Part shown: positions 40,833 to 42,173 of the stretch, piece after piece | Position numbering within the stretch: position 1 is the stretch's first letter | Layout of the letters: the number at the start of each line of letters is the position of its first letter | Origin: Clostridiales bacterium | GTDB taxonomy: Bacteria > Bacillota > Clostridia > HGM11327 | Direction of reading: 5' to 3' | Assembly (NCBI GenBank): GCA_015056385.1 | Contig: SVGI01000008.1 | Location: forward strand, 1 to 42,173 | DNA: 42,173 nucleotides | Notes under the pieces: model-generated | What the model saw: the letters and a program-made list of their open reading frames with translations, nothing else | Told to the model about the DNA's origin: nothing | Database searches by the model: none | Translations under genes and position numbers: made by a program

Positions 40833-42173
40833 ATGTACGAATTTGAAACTATAGATTTAAGACGCTATGAGGAATACGAACAATATATAGGCTTAGTACG
40901 TTCAGAGCATAGCCAAAATGAAAAATACTGTATTTTGTCATATGGATGCCAGATGAATGTACATGATTCCCAAATTATTGCGGGAATGCTTGAGGAAATG
41001 GGGTATATTGAGGCAGAAAATGAAAACGACGCTGACGTTATCATCTTAAATACCTGTTGTATAAGGGATCATGCAGAGCAAAGGCTTTTCGGTGTGCTTG
41101 GCGCATTAAAGCCCCGTAATTCCAGAAGAGAAAAAATAGTAGGGGTTTGCGGCTGTATGTCCCAGCAGGAGGCATCACGCCTTAAGATGCGCAGGTCATT
41201 CCCGTTCCTTAACTTTCTTATAGGAACTCAAAGTATACATCACCTTCCCAAGGCTATCTATCAGTCGTTAAGATCAAAAAAAACAGTTGTTTTTGTTGAC
41301 GAGGGAAAGGATAATATTCTTGAAAACGTGCCCTTGGCAGGAGGAAGAGAGCTATCCTCATTCGTAAATGTAATGTATGGCTGTAACAACTTTTGCTCGT
41401 ACTGTGTTGTTCCTTACGTGCGGGGTCGCGAAAGAAGCAGGGAAAAGGCTGTTATTATAGATGAAGTAAAAAGATTGGTTGACGCAGGCGCCAAAGAAAT
41501 AACGCTTCTCGGCCAGAACGTCAATTCGTATGGCGGAGGCGGTACAGCGTTTGCGGAACTTATTTCATCAATCAACGATATAAACGGGCTTGAGCGTATC
41601 AGGTTTATGACGTCGCACCCCAAGGATATGTCTGATGAGCTTATAAGTGCATTTGGCTCCTGTTCAAAGCTGTGCGAGCATCTTCATTTACCTATGCAGT
41701 CGGGAAGCGATACGGTGCTTTCTGCTATGAACAGAAAATACAACATGGAAAAGTATATGTCCCTTGTTGAGAAATTAAGGGCGGTAAAGCCCAATATAGA
41801 GCTTTCTACGGATATGATTGTAGGCTTTCCCGGTGAAACGGATAAGGATTTTATGGATTCTGTTGAGGCTATGAAAAAAATCCGCTTCGCATTTGCTTTC
41901 CTGTTTGCCTTTTCTCCAAGAAAGGGTACGGTTGCTTATACTATGCCTGATGCAATAGATGAGGCCGTAAAGAAAGAAAGATTAGCGGAGATTATGGCTG
42001 TTCAGGATTCTATTTCCAAGGAAATCAGCAGCTCTTACATCGGTAAGAGGGTAGAGGTGCTTTCCGAGGGGATGAATGATGACGGCGTATACGTGGGCAA
42101 AACAAGGACGAATAAAAAGGTATTTTTTGAGAATGGGTGTAACACCTACGGAAAATTGGTTACAGTAGAAATC
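40833..42173 (+). CDS. miaB: tRNA-2-methylthio-N6-dimethylallyladenosine synthase MiaB (3' end cut)
   Basis: 447 codons from ATG 40833 to the window edge with no stop, so only the last few residues are missing. MiaB adds the methylthio group to i6A37 of tRNAs reading UNN codons. The N-terminal MTTase domain has C39, C75 and C108 for the second iron-sulfur cluster; the radical SAM motif is C184-x3-C188-x2-C191 (CNNFCSYC); then LLGQNVNSYG, HLPMQSGSD and the C-terminal TRAM domain. AAGG lies about 9 bases before the ATG. It is a single gene here, divergent from the ABC operon. Confidence 0.96.
   Translation, partial: MYEFETIDLRRYEEYEQYIGLVRSEHSQNEKYCILSYGCQMNVHDSQIIAGMLEEMGYIEAENENDADVIILNTCCIRDHAEQRLFGVLGALKPRNSRREKIVGVCGCMSQQEASRLKMRRSFPFLNFLIGTQSIHHLPKAIYQSLRSKKTVVFVDEGKDNILENVPLAGGRELSSFVNVMYGCNNFCSYCVVPYVRGRERSREKAVIIDEVKRLVDAGAKEITLLGQNVNSYGGGGTAFAELISSINDINGLERIRFMTSHPKDMSDELISAFGSCSKLCEHLHLPMQSGSDTVLSAMNRKYNMEKYMSLVEKLRAVKPNIELSTDMIVGFPGETDKDFMDSVEAMKKIRFAFAFLFAFSPRKGTVAYTMPDAIDEAVKKERLAEIMAVQDSISKEISSSYIGKRVEVLSEGMNDDGVYVGKTRTNKKVFFENGCNTYGKLVTVEI

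Overview
The window reads as chromosomal DNA of a low-GC, spore-forming member of the class Clostridia, most likely a gut Oscillospiraceae/Ruminococcaceae-type genome. The signs are the SCIFF peptide with its radical SAM maturase, the secDF-recJ-apt-rel-dtd-hemZ gene order, sporulation genes (spoIID, a spoIIQ-like LytM gene, spoIVA), consensus TTGACA/TATAAT promoters, AGGAGG-type ribosome binding sites, and an intergenic repeat of a kind I recall from that family. It is almost entirely a conserved housekeeping region. I see no prophage, transposase, CRISPR array or rRNA.

Layout. 1-486 (-): 5' part of glycyl-tRNA synthetase. 681-4406 (+): six-cysteine peptide scfA, its maturase scfB, then secD and secF from their own consensus promoter. 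4484-12243 (+): recJ, apt, rel, dtd, a metallo-beta-lactamase-fold hydrolase and hemZ. 12306-14221 (+): spoIID and a spoIIQ-like gene. 14284-15233 (-): two small membrane proteins. 15345-19413 (+): rpsO with a structured leader, pnp, and an M16 peptidase. 19444-21709 (+): ribU, tsaE, tsaB, rimI. 21716-22803 (-): DUF4363 and DUF421 membrane proteins. 22918-26375 (+): a heterodimeric ABC exporter. 26436-30171 (+): HIT protein, cdaA, cdaR and a Gfo/Idh/MocA oxidoreductase. 30242-30326: tRNA-Leu(CAA). 30722-32999 (+): an XRE-GlmM fusion and a left-handed beta-helix acyltransferase. 33020-33525: a dense hairpin cluster and a MITE-like repeat. 33544-34533 (-): an RbsD/FucU family protein and a helical protein. 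34661-36139 (+): spoIVA. 36146-40620 (-): a second heterodimeric ABC exporter plus rsmI. 40833-end (+): miaB, cut by the window edge.

How the genes fit together. Four themes recur: RiPP maturation next to Sec export; stringent response and nucleotide salvage (rel, apt); translation quality and tRNA modification (dtd, tsaE/tsaB, rimI, miaB, rsmI, rpsO-pnp); and cell envelope, c-di-AMP and sporulation functions. The most unusual points are: (1) a complete phosphoglucosamine mutase carrying an intact N-terminal XRE DNA-binding domain, with a GlmU-like acyltransferase overlapping its 3' end, in a genome where cdaA-cdaR lacks glmM directly behind it; (2) SecD and SecF in which both conserved transmembrane aspartates tied to proton-driven export are replaced; and (3) the cluster of short hairpins followed by an inverted-repeat element at 33020-33430.
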